Source of the DNA: Antrihabitans stalactiti
GTDB taxonomy: Bacteria; Actinomycetota; Actinomycetes; Mycobacteriales; Mycobacteriaceae
Reading direction: 5' to 3'
Length of the DNA: 64,000 bases
NCBI RefSeq assembly: GCF_012932915.1
Contig: NZ_VCQU01000002.1
Span: 310,001 to 374,000 of the forward strand
Below the pieces are notes generated by a model, which worked only from the letters and a program-made list of their open reading frames with translations, was not told the DNA's origin and ran no database searches. Below, one piece after another: positions 7,590 to 15,048 of this stretch. Numbering within the stretch: position 1 is the stretch's first letter; each line of letters begins with the position of its first letter. The translations under genes and the position numbers were made by a program.

Positions 7590-7673
7590 ATGTGCCCATC
7601 GGTCGTGTCAACAAAGAGCACATCGCAACTAGGAATTTGTGCTGCTCCGCGACATTCGATCGACCTGTGTGCG

Positions 7674-7679
7674 TACGAT
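7674..7679 (+). promoter_or_regulatory. Leaderless -10 box (TACGAT)
   Basis: TACGAT ends 7 nt before GTG 7686. The core ACGATC and its distance to the start are identical to those of the HEPN-like genes at 2327 and 2970. Confidence 0.5.
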
Positions 7680-7685
7680 CCGCGA

Positions 7686-8534
7686 GTGACCGCCACCCCC
7701 TCGCAACCCGGACCACCGCCAGATCAAGCAGCGATTGACGCACACGAAGCGAAAGAAGTCGCGGCGTTCGACCGAATTGACGCCTTGTTGCAAGCGGTGG
7801 GCCCGATCGCAACGAAGGTGAAGGGCGAAAAGTACGAGGTCTTGCCAGGCAGTGCCTTGCAGCTCGATCACGACACCATGCCGGAACTTCTCGTCGCGTC
7901 GAGCGTGAATCGATCACTCAGGCACAGCGAGGACTGCCTGCGGGCGTTGCATCAGCTCTTGCAGACAGGACTTCAGCCGTTCGTCCCGTACCTACTCGTG
8001 CGGGGTGCGTTGGAGACTGCGGCGACGGCTGTGTGGCTGCTCAAGCCCGATGCCTCGATCCAGAGGCTCGAACGCCGTGCGGCGATCGAAGAGGACGACG
8101 GCAAGGAATTGGGAAACGCGCTGCGCTCGCGCGGTATCGCAGGCGCGGAGGACGAAATCGAGAGTCGCAAGCGCGGCTTTGAAAGTATCCTGACGACGCG
8201 CGAACTCGACGCGCAACGGTGCAAGTGGCACGGATACTCCGCAGTGATTAAGGACATCGACGAAAACTGGGGAACGTCCAAGTCGGTCGAGGCCGCGTGG
8301 CGCACCTGCAGCGGAATGTCGCACGGAAAGTTCTGGGCGTTCACAGCGGTCACCGCTGCGACAGACACGCAGTCGACTGGGTCCGGCTCGGCCACTGCGA
8401 CCTTCACGCCGAGCTACCACCCGCTGGCGCAGGTCCTGGGCATCACCGTGGCGATCCTGCAACGAGCGGACAGGCTGTACGACGAACGGCGTGTTCCGGC
8501 GACAGAAGAACGTCCAAGCGGCGCAACGTCTTAG
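7686..8534 (+). CDS. Helical protein with R-x2-S-x3-HG motif (HEPN-like fold suspected)
   Basis: A 282-residue, nearly all-helical protein. Notable segments are LVRGALETAATAVWLLKP at about 104-121 and AWRTCSGMSHGKFW at about 205-217, where R206, S209 and H213 sit near the end of a helix. This layout recurs in actinobacterial hypothetical proteins and resembles HEPN-type domains, though the R-H spacing here is R-x6-H rather than the classic R-x4-H. Start: GTG 7686 by the leaderless promoter; the reading frame extends upstream to 7590 but that extension looks non-coding. It follows the DUF6602-like gene and may work with it. The 3' end overlaps the stop of a resolvase remnant on the other strand. 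Confidence 0.65.
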   Translation: MTATPSQPGPPPDQAAIDAHEAKEVAAFDRIDALLQAVGPIATKVKGEKYEVLPGSALQLDHDTMPELLVASSVNRSLRHSEDCLRALHQLLQTGLQPFVPYLLVRGALETAATAVWLLKPDASIQRLERRAAIEEDDGKELGNALRSRGIAGAEDEIESRKRGFESILTTRELDAQRCKWHGYSAVIKDIDENWGTSKSVEAAWRTCSGMSHGKFWAFTAVTAATDTQSTGSGSATATFTPSYHPLAQVLGITVAILQRADRLYDERRVPATEERPSGATS

Positions 8535-8880
8535 GTCGTGGAGCGCGACGTGACGTTGTAGATCGTCGCGCGCAAGACGCCGAACTCGCGTGCGAGCGCT
8601 GTGGCAGACTCCCCGCCTGCGAGGCGGCTCGGCTACCGCTGCTACCCGGTCGGGCGTCAGGGAAGACTTGCGGCCCTTGTAGACACCCTTCGTCTTGGCG
8701 ATGGCGATTCCCTCGCGCTGGCGCTCCAAGATCAGTGCCCGTTCGAACTCTGCGACCGCGCCCATGATCGAGTGCATGAGCATCGCGCACGCGCCGTCGG
8801 TGTCCTTGGCGAAGCTCAGATTCTCTTTGAGTTCTCCCTGTCTGTGCGCTCCAACCCTCTGGATGATGAGCGCGCGCGAA
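8531..8880 (-). pseudogene. Frameshifted C-terminal remnant of a serine recombinase
   Basis: The minus strand encodes the end of a Tn3-type resolvase: KENLSFA, then MHSIMGAVAEFERALILERQ and REGIAIAKTKGVYKGRK, up to LTPDRVAAV. Then the frame is lost. Shifting by one base near 8614-8618 (a CCCC tract on the plus strand) restores GESATALAREFGVLRATIYNV and a stop at 8531-8533, exactly the expected helix-turn-helix end. The N-terminal catalytic domain with the active-site Ser is missing. It is a dead fragment of an older transposon or element. Confidence 0.85.
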
Positions 8881-9038
8881 AACTCGGCCCGAACGCGACG
8901 TCGCGGGGGCGCGAAGCTAGGCACGCAAAACCCAGGCCAGCTCGCTCTGTTAAACGTAAGGTAACGACCTGTCAATCCATCGCCGCGCACAGTATCGGGA
9001 AATACTGCGGTGAAACACGATCCGGGGACAGAGGGCAA

Positions 9039-9608
9039 ATGACCACACCGCAAGGACAACCACAGCAACCAGTTCCAGGGCAAGTCAGCCCCGACGGACA
9101 GTTCGTCTGGACCGGCAACGCATGGGTCCCCAACCCGAGCCTGCCCAAACCGAAGAAGAAGCACACCGTCCGGAATGTCCTCATCGGCGTCATCATCGGA
9201 TTCATATTGCTGGTGGGCGGCTGCTTCGCCTTGGTCGGAGGCGTCGCAAACGAAATATCCAACGACATCAAAGACGACGCCGAGAAACCCGGCGGCACAA
9301 ACAACCCCCTCACCATCGTCGCGGGCCGAGGATTCGAAGTCGACGGATTCAAATACGCCGACGGCTGGACACTCGGGGCAGGCGCGCTCGGCGACATCGA
9401 AGTAAGCGGACTCAAAGTCACCAACAACCGCGACAAGCGCGATTCGTCACTCGTCGAAATCAAACTGTGGAACGGAACCGAAGTCCTCGGCAAAGCCGAC
9501 TGCACCACAGAGCCCATCAACGTCGGCACGACCGTCACACTCAGCTGCTTCAGCGGCGACGATCTCCCCCCCAACTACGACAAGGTGACGATCAACGACT
9601 CCTTCTAA
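9039..9608 (+). CDS. Single-pass membrane protein with Pro-rich N-terminus
   Basis: A 189-residue protein: a Pro/Gln-rich cytoplasmic segment with the phrase PDGQFVWTGNAWVP (about 22-35), basic residues, one membrane helix (about 46-66) and an extracellular domain of about 120 residues with two cysteines. This architecture is common in actinobacterial and phage surface proteins of unknown function. Start: ATG 9039 with GAGGG just upstream; the open frame begins at 8601 but overlaps the recombinase remnant and reads as non-coding there. A strong terminator follows the stop by about 20 bp. Confidence 0.75.
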   Translation: MTTPQGQPQQPVPGQVSPDGQFVWTGNAWVPNPSLPKPKKKHTVRNVLIGVIIGFILLVGGCFALVGGVANEISNDIKDDAEKPGGTNNPLTIVAGRGFEVDGFKYADGWTLGAGALGDIEVSGLKVTNNRDKRDSSLVEIKLWNGTEVLGKADCTTEPINVGTTVTLSCFSGDDLPPNYDKVTINDSF

Positions 9609-9629
9609 CGTCAACAAATTTCGCGGTAG

Positions 9630-9656
9630 GGCCGGTCTCCCGATGGGGGATCGGCC
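9630..9656 (+). terminator. Rho-independent terminator
   Basis: A 12-bp stem with two G-U pairs (GGCCGGTCTCCC / GGGGGATCGGCC) and a 3-nt loop, followed by TTTC, lies 21 bp after the stop of the membrane-protein gene. It insulates the putative origin region from plus-strand transcription. Confidence 0.75.
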
Positions 9657-9758
9657 TTTCGACCCAGACGCCCCCGCTTTCATCATCGCAATCGACCGGG
9701 TGAAAACAGTGCGGGAGTGCAGTGCACCGCAATTGAACGAGCCACACGCAGGAAAATG

Positions 9759-10042
9759 AACTGGCACAGCGACTGTCACATCCGAGGGGCAACTGGCACA
9801 CCCAAGGCGGCGCAGAATTGGGTCGAATTTGGCTGTTTTGGGTGCCAGTTGTTGTGCCAGTCGGTTTGGGTGCCAGTTGGGGCCCTGTCTGACCTGGGCT
9901 TTTACGCAACTGGCACTACTGGAACCCTGTTCTAATAAGGTCAATTTTTTATATATCTTGCCCGTGACTGAATTTCAGACTCCCGTGGCGGGTTTCCAGA
10001 ATCGGCCTTACACCCCAAACCTGGGTGCCAGTAGTGCCAGTT
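9759..10042. repeat. Iteron cluster and AT-rich tract: putative replication origin
   Basis: Eight copies of AACTGGCAC or its complement lie at 9759, 9791, 9842(-), 9854(-, 8 of 9), 9870(-), 9908, 10025(-, 8 of 9) and 10034(-). Several minus copies extend to GGGTGCCAGTTG. Between copies six and seven is a T/A-rich tract (about 9930-9959) that stands out in this high-GC DNA and could be an unwinding element. The cluster lies immediately beyond the 3' end of the prim-pol/DUF3987 gene. No open reading frame here looks coding. Iterons plus AT-rich tract plus replication gene is the standard look of a plasmid-type origin; this is inference without experiment. Confidence 0.7.
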
Positions 10043-10079
10043 GTTTTCTGGGCCATCGACGCTCGGCTTCGGACGGTCG

Positions 10080-12833
10080 TCATGCGCAGTCCGGTCGACG
10101 CCGAATTTTCAGGGAATCTTGGCGTTTGCCGACCTCGGTTTTGATGTATCCGCGACTCTCCAGCGAGTCGAGAGCATGGCGCAGCAACTCGTCGCGGTTT
10201 CGCAGCTCGGCGTTCTTGAACCATGTCTGATTCTGTATAAGCTTTCGTACTGCCGTCAGCTTCAGGTAACCGTCTGCATCGAACTTCGCATCGTCCAGGT
10301 CGCCGAGTCTTGCCCAGACCGCCTCGGCGGCTGCTTCGGTCGGTACCTCCGCGACTGCGAGCTGATGCAGGGCGTAGCCGTCGATGAGCTTCTCGGCGAC
10401 TGCGATGTAGACGTTGTCCACGACGGTGGCTACCGGGTCGTCCATGAGCGTGAACAGCGCAGCGATCTGGGCGATGTACGCGGTCGACTTCCCGCCCCAC
10501 GCACGGACGGCTTCGAGCCGACCGTTCTTGCCGAGTTCGGGTTCGATGCGATCTTTGTAGGCGCGCAGCAGCTCCCAACCCGCAGCGTCGATGACGATGA
10601 TGCGCGGCTCGACCTGCCGTACCGGTACGGTCGTGCCCTTCGCAGCGGCTTCGACAGCTCGGTTACGCAGAACACGGTTTACGTGCGCTTCAGCGGCGGT
10701 GGCGATGCCGTGGACGGCGGTGTGCCATCCGTGCTCGGTCGTGTTGGACACCGGTGGTGGATCTGCTTTGCGGCTACCGACTTTCGATGCGGGTCGCACG
10801 ATCAGAAACCGTGGGACGATTCCGATGTCGACAAGCAGCGGCGAGTTCCGAAGTGTCGATTCGAAGACCTCCGGCTGCATCATCAGAGCTAGTGACAGCG
10901 AGGGGTTATCGACGTACACCTCGTCGCGTGAGAGTCGGTCGGTGCGAATCGGGTCACCGGAGATGCCCATCAGATACACCTTCGCTTTTTCGGTGCCGCC
11001 ACCGTTGTGCGCCTGCCCGGCAATGTGGCTGAAGATGTTGGTTTCGTCGCTGCGCATCAGCGTGGCACCGGTGTACGTGCTGGCCAGTCGGACACCGACC
11101 ACCTCGGGGGTCGCATCGTCCAAGATCGCGGACCAACGGAGATGCTTTCCTTTGAGACGGACGATCTCGCGTTGCAGCGCAGCCACTTCGATGTAGCCGG
11201 ACCCCGTAGCCGCCACAGATGCGAAGTGACTACCGCTTGCGGGCGTCGTCGCCGTGGGCACGGTCTTGAGTGCACGCTTCGCCGATTCCAGTTTGGCGGT
11301 CAGGGCTTCGATCTCGCCAGCGCGGTCGAGAGCAGTGTCATGGTCGCGTTCTCGCCGTTCGGTTTCCAGTTGATCGAACGGTCGCATCACGAGCGCGTTG
11401 GTCGGCGACTTCAGTTCGCCGGACTTGGCGAGCGTCATGACGGCGAGGTTGAGCGGTACCTCCCAACCGGGCCGCACTCGGCACTTGACGGTGCCGTACG
11501 GGGCGCTCGACAGCGCCCCCAGAGCATGGTTGAGCACGAGGTCGGTCGAGACCTGAAGGGCCTCTGCGGCTTCGGTGACCAACGATCGCAGCACTGAGGG
11601 CAGCCCGTCGAGCGGTAGCGGCGGGGGCGGTGCCCGGAAGGGGTCGAGGGGTGGCCACTCGTCTACCTCACTGCTTGTTTCGCCCACCCACCCTTCAGGT
11701 TTCGGCAGCGGCGAGACGGCGACTCCATAGATATCTCCGACGAATTCCGAAGTTTCGTAGCGGACCCAATCCGCGCTCACCGCCAACTTCGCTTCGACTC
11801 GTCCAGCAGCCCACTTCAGCGCGTCCCAGAATTCACCGCGAGCCTGCTCTTCGGTCCTGATATTGCCGGTCCAGCCCGGACCCGAACGCGGCGTCACAGC
11901 CATACCGACGAACAGCGCTTCAGCCGCATCGAGCGCGTCAGCTGCCGCAACAAATCCGCAGACTGCCATTTGAATGAGGTCGATCAAAGGGGGCAAGAGT
12001 CCCGCATGAAGCCCGTGGTCATCACACATTCGGGCGAGGTGGTCCACATGCTCGGCCAATATCTCGGGATTGCTTGCCGTCGTGAACGTTTCGCGTATTT
12101 CTTCGATGTCAGCCCAGGACGCCTCGCAGACCGTCAGCTCCCCGCCGTTCCACGTCGCTACCTTGCGCTCAGACTGCAGCCACGCAGCAACCGCGAGCGG
12201 CATACTCTCCACGATCCCGCCCCTGACCCAGCGGTACCGCCGACCAAGCCCCCGCTTGCTGTGCGCAGACGGTGCCGACACCACGATCGAATTACCGTGC
12301 CGCAGTTCGCCAGCGCCGCCTCGAATTGCACTCGTCTGTCCGAAGAAAAATTCTCCGGAGTCCGGCAAGCCGAAGTAGTAGTGGCCGCGCTTGGCGTCTG
12401 TACCGCTAGAACTCTGGAACGGCACCTTGTCCAAGTACTGCCACATCTCGGCGGGCACCAGTTCCGGGCTGTCGATGTCGGCGACAACGACATCAGGCCC
12501 TACGTGCACACCGATTCCAAGGGTCGAGAACGGCACCGGGCGATACCAATCAGGCGGTAGCTTCTCCGCGTCGCCGAGCTTGGCGGTACTGGTCGGCGCG
12601 GGTGTGAACCACGCAGTCAGCGTTTCCGGGTCTGTGCTGGTCTTGTGCTGCCAACCCTTTCCGAGAACCGCGCCCGCGTTCTTGCTCGCATCTACCTTCG
12701 GACGCCGCTTGGTCGGCTCCGAAGTCAGCGGAAGTACAGCAAAGCCGCCACCAGCGAGAAGCTCGGCAGCCCGTACCAAAGTGAGGCTTCCTGCCATGCC
12801 CTCGGTTACGAGTTCGGCGGGGATGGAATACAT
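10080..12833 (-). CDS. Replication protein: prim-pol domain plus DUF3987
   Basis: A 917-residue protein. Residues about 15-210 form a bifunctional primase/polymerase N-terminal domain (FAVLPL, metal-binding D119-I-D121, SSSGTDAKRGHYYF around His151, ELRHGNSIVVSAPSAH). After a linker, residues about 395 to the C-terminus match DUF3987 (PSVLRSLVTEAAEALQVSTD, then MTLAKSGELKSPTN in place of a classical P-loop). The fusion of prim-pol with a DUF3987/helicase-like region is typical of replication initiators of integrated plasmids, satellites and AICEs of the RepPP type. RBS AAGGAG precedes ATG 12833. It is the last gene of the minus-strand module and is directly followed by the iteron cluster. Confidence 0.88.
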   Translation of the reverse strand: MYSIPAELVTEGMAGSLTLVRAAELLAGGGFAVLPLTSEPTKRRPKVDASKNAGAVLGKGWQHKTSTDPETLTAWFTPAPTSTAKLGDAEKLPPDWYRPVPFSTLGIGVHVGPDVVVADIDSPELVPAEMWQYLDKVPFQSSSGTDAKRGHYYFGLPDSGEFFFGQTSAIRGGAGELRHGNSIVVSAPSAHSKRGLGRRYRWVRGGIVESMPLAVAAWLQSERKVATWNGGELTVCEASWADIEEIRETFTTASNPEILAEHVDHLARMCDDHGLHAGLLPPLIDLIQMAVCGFVAAADALDAAEALFVGMAVTPRSGPGWTGNIRTEEQARGEFWDALKWAAGRVEAKLAVSADWVRYETSEFVGDIYGVAVSPLPKPEGWVGETSSEVDEWPPLDPFRAPPPPLPLDGLPSVLRSLVTEAAEALQVSTDLVLNHALGALSSAPYGTVKCRVRPGWEVPLNLAVMTLAKSGELKSPTNALVMRPFDQLETERRERDHDTALDRAGEIEALTAKLESAKRALKTVPTATTPASGSHFASVAATGSGYIEVAALQREIVRLKGKHLRWSAILDDATPEVVGVRLASTYTGATLMRSDETNIFSHIAGQAHNGGGTEKAKVYLMGISGDPIRTDRLSRDEVYVDNPSLSLALMMQPEVFESTLRNSPLLVDIGIVPRFLIVRPASKVGSRKADPPPVSNTTEHGWHTAVHGIATAAEAHVNRVLRNRAVEAAAKGTTVPVRQVEPRIIVIDAAGWELLRAYKDRIEPELGKNGRLEAVRAWGGKSTAYIAQIAALFTLMDDPVATVVDNVYIAVAEKLIDGYALHQLAVAEVPTEAAAEAVWARLGDLDDAKFDADGYLKLTAVRKLIQNQTWFKNAELRNRDELLRHALDSLESRGYIKTEVGKRQDSLKIRRRPDCA

Positions 12834-12904
12834 TTGTTCTGCTCCTTTTCGCCCAGCCGGTTAGACTGGACCTTGCCCTGAAGTTGTTAGTTGCTAGTTG
12901 CGAG

Positions 12905-12929
12905 GCCCCGGTCCCATTGCCGGGGCTTT
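12905..12929. terminator. GC-rich hairpin upstream of the replication gene
   Basis: GCCCCGG-8 nt-CCGGGGC followed by TTTC on the plus strand. There is no plus-strand gene to terminate nearby, so it may act on antisense transcription or form a leader structure for the minus-strand replication gene starting at 12833. Confidence 0.45.
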
Positions 12930-12973
12930 CGCGTTTCGCTAAGGTGAAAAGCGCAACTCGACTTCCGAATCGG

Positions 12974-13027
12974 CAAGCAAGCCCCCGGTCTGCTAAATGA
13001 CAATCTGTGGCCACGGGGGCTTTCTTG
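12974..13027. terminator. Long hairpin after the HNH gene
   Basis: The arms CAAGCAAGCCCCCG and CGGGGGCTTTCTTG pair with one mismatch around a 26-nt loop. It lies 9 bp beyond the stop of the minus-strand HNH gene and could end its transcript or attenuate read-through into the replication gene. On the minus strand there is no clean U run. Confidence 0.5.
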
Positions 13028-13036
13028 CGCCGTGGG

Positions 13037-13582
13037 TCAAGTAGCCGTCCAAACTGCTGTTCTGGACCCCTTCAGTCGGGCTTTCCGCCGCCGATTCAAG
13101 AATCGCCTGCATATTCGGCATTGCCGCCCGCCCGTTGCGGTGCGGTAGGTGTTCTCGCTGTCGAACAAATGACCGCGAACGCAGGTCCACTTCGCCGCGT
13201 TGACCGCGCTCGGTCCGGTACCGAGCAGCACGTTTTCGCCGCTCGTGATCTGCTCCGCGTGATCGACGTTGCAGCATCGCCTATTGAGGCATAAGTGGTT
13301 CACTACCAAGCTCGGATCATCGCGAATGCCATTGAAGACCAGCGCAAGTCGGTGGGCGACGAAGCTGCGGCGGCTACCGGGCGATCGCAACAGCCCATAG
13401 CCCTTGCCGTTGGTCTCACCGGTCCACACGACGCACGGACTGCCGAGGGTGGGGTGCGTTTCGGTGTCCATTCGTATGCGCGCGTGGAAGGCTGCTCGGA
13501 GCTTTTCGAGCCGGGCTTCGGGCCAGGTTTCCAGCTCATCGAAGTACGAACGTCCCGGCCATTTCCCGGTCGCAACTCGCAT
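13037..13582 (-). CDS. HNH endonuclease, phage/homing type
   Basis: A 181-residue protein with the HNH_3-type core: AHRLALVFNGI (about 77-87), VVNHLCLNRRCCNVDHAEQIT with H96, N100 and H108, then SGENVLLG. The C-terminal tail carries a C-x2-GH and a C-x2-C pair, probably zinc-binding, and ends in a basic stretch. This layout is typical of free-standing HNH nucleases in phages and integrated elements, which can be homing enzymes or packaging/replication helpers. Start: ATG 13582, with AAAGGGA upstream. The longer frame begins at 13636. It lies between the excisionase operon and the replication gene. Confidence 0.8.
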   Translation of the reverse strand: MRVATGKWPGRSYFDELETWPEARLEKLRAAFHARIRMDTETHPTLGSPCVVWTGETNGKGYGLLRSPGSRRSFVAHRLALVFNGIRDDPSLVVNHLCLNRRCCNVDHAEQITSGENVLLGTGPSAVNAAKWTCVRGHLFDSENTYRTATGGRQCRICRRFLNRRRKARLKGSRTAVWTAT

Positions 13583-13741
13583 TTCTCGTTTCCCTTTCGA
13601 TCCGAGACCGGCAACTTTTGCCAGCCTTGTTCGCATTGCACTGATGGGGAGGCACTGCAGGGATTCGATGGGAAGCGATTTGAGTTGCGCTAAATGTGTC
13701 GAGCAGCTAGATAGCCAGCTCGTACAGGGGAAGAATCTTGC

Positions 13742-14125
13742 TTAATTGCTAATTGCCGTGGGGTCGAAACTGTTGACCGCACGCGCGAGACGTTCAAGCA
13801 CTTGGTCATCGCTCCAGGCGACCGGATGCACGACGAAAAAGGATTGAAAGTCGAGCCCCGCGCACGGCAGCACTACTACTTCGACGTTCGGCCTGTCGAA
13901 CAAACCTGGTACCAACCACGGACGTGCTGCGTCCTCCGGTCGCCACCATTCGGCGAGTAGCTCGGCAGCGGCTTTGGCGAGGTGACCGTCGACGGCGATC
14001 CTAAAAGGCCGCTCCATGAACGCACAGGTTTTACGGTCGACCCGCACCAACGTCGCGTTCAACGTCTTCGATCGCTGCGGCGGATACGCAGCCAGCTCTT
14101 CGAACGTCGGTATGCGCGTGGACAT
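13742..14125 (-). CDS. Hypothetical protein in the excisionase operon
   Basis: A 127-residue protein starting at ATG 14125, only 5 nt after the excisionase stop, so the two are co-transcribed and probably translationally linked. It contains WWRPEDAARPWLVPGLF and VVVLPCAGLDFQSFFVVHPVAW and looks like a small mixed alpha/beta domain. I recognise no family. Its position suggests a role in excision, replication control or maintenance of the element. Confidence 0.65.
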   Translation of the reverse strand: MSTRIPTFEELAAYPPQRSKTLNATLVRVDRKTCAFMERPFRIAVDGHLAKAAAELLAEWWRPEDAARPWLVPGLFDRPNVEVVVLPCAGLDFQSFFVVHPVAWSDDQVLERLARAVNSFDPTAISN

Positions 14126-14130
14126 GTCGA

Positions 14131-14364
14131 CTACCGAGTGCCTGAGCGCGGCTGTACGGCACCGACGACAGCTACCGGGCTGGCGAGCCGCTCCTGCTCG
14201 GCGATCCATGCGACCACCGTCGACCTGCGCCATACTCGCCGCCTGCCGATCTTGAAGCTCGGCGGGCCGAAGTTGATCGATGCCCAGTACCGCCAAGTGC
14301 TTTCGGATGTGCCCGTCTCGGCCTCAAGCTCGACGGCGGACAGGAGATCGTTGGGATTGCTCAT
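14131..14364 (-). CDS. xis: Excisionase / AlpA-type helix-turn-helix protein
   Basis: A 77-residue protein with a MerR/AlpA-like winged helix: LSAVELEAETGTSESTWRYWASIN, then PPSFKIGRRRVWRRSTVVAWI, the usual signature of small directionality factors. Start: ATG 14364 with AAAGGAAG upstream; the frame extends 20 codons further but without a ribosome site. It is divergent from the XRE repressor at 14455, so the 90-bp gap between them is the likely control region. It would favour excision by the integrase at 15045. Confidence 0.82.
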   Translation of the reverse strand: MSNPNDLLSAVELEAETGTSESTWRYWASINFGPPSFKIGRRRVWRRSTVVAWIAEQERLASPVAVVGAVQPRSGTR

Positions 14365-14454
14365 TTGCTTCCTTTGCAGCCTCGGACAACTCGTGATTCC
14401 AAGATTGCCAACACCAGCCGTCAATAGTCAACGCAAAATGGTACAGTCCCTAAT
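14365..14454. promoter_or_regulatory. Divergent xis/repressor control region
   Basis: It contains the repressor's -10 box TACAGT (14442-14447), ending 8 nt before ATG 14455 (leaderless), and, on the minus strand, TTGACTATTGAC, two TTGAC copies that can serve as the -35 for xis and as tandem operator half-sites. Repressor binding here could set the choice between integration and excision. Confidence 0.5.
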
Positions 14455-15048
14455 ATGGGGACAAAGGAACCGATCGAAAAACTGTTCGCCCGAAAAGTGA
14501 AGGCAGAGCGCGAGCAACGCGGATGGTCGCAGCAGCACCTAGCCGAACTGGTCTTCGCGCAGCGTGGAGACACATCGACGCGCGCACACCGTCAGCTGTT
14601 GGCCAAGATCGAAACGGGCAACCGCTCTGTGCGAGTGGACGAAGCCGTGGCGCTCGCCGAGATCTTTCAAGTCTCGCTGGATTGGATGCTCGGTTCGGAA
14701 CGCGAAGAGGATCTCGCCTTCGCGTTGGACCGGCTCGCGACATCTGCACAGCAAAGTGGCCTCGATGCCACGAAGATCGCGGAGTCGATGGCGCTGGCTG
14801 AACGAGACCTCGTTCGCAAGATCGACTACGCGGAGTTCCGCGACCAGTTGGCGGCAGGGGAGACCAGCAACATCGACGGTCTGCCCATCGACACGTTGCG
14901 TGCGCTCGTGATGGCTTTGACGAGCGAGAACGGGCGTCGACTGTTGTCCCAGTCGATTGCCGAATTCGCGGTGGCGGCGACCGTGCGTCACGCAGACCAC
15001 GAAACACTCACCGCAAAACTCACGACCATTCGAAAGGACTCGCGATGA
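14455..15048 (+). CDS. XRE-family transcriptional regulator (element repressor)
   Basis: A 197-residue protein with an N-terminal helix-turn-helix (about 12-80: ARKVKAEREQRGWSQQHLAEL, then RAHRQLLAKIETGNRSVRVDEAVALAEIF). A helical C-terminal part follows, of the kind used for dimerisation. No peptidase motif for self-cleavage is visible. The stop overlaps the integrase start (ATGA, 15045-15048), so the two are translationally coupled from one leaderless promoter. It probably represses the divergent xis operon and possibly its own promoter. Confidence 0.85.
   Translation: MGTKEPIEKLFARKVKAEREQRGWSQQHLAELVFAQRGDTSTRAHRQLLAKIETGNRSVRVDEAVALAEIFQVSLDWMLGSEREEDLAFALDRLATSAQQSGLDATKIAESMALAERDLVRKIDYAEFRDQLAAGETSNIDGLPIDTLRALVMALTSENGRRLLSQSIAEFAVAATVRHADHETLTAKLTTIRKDSR

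Noticed and set aside
8531-8880. Second functional serine recombinase
   Set aside because: Catalytic N-terminal domain missing and the frame is broken.
9759-10042. CRISPR array
   Set aside because: Repeat units are only 9 bp, occur in both orientations and have irregular spacing.
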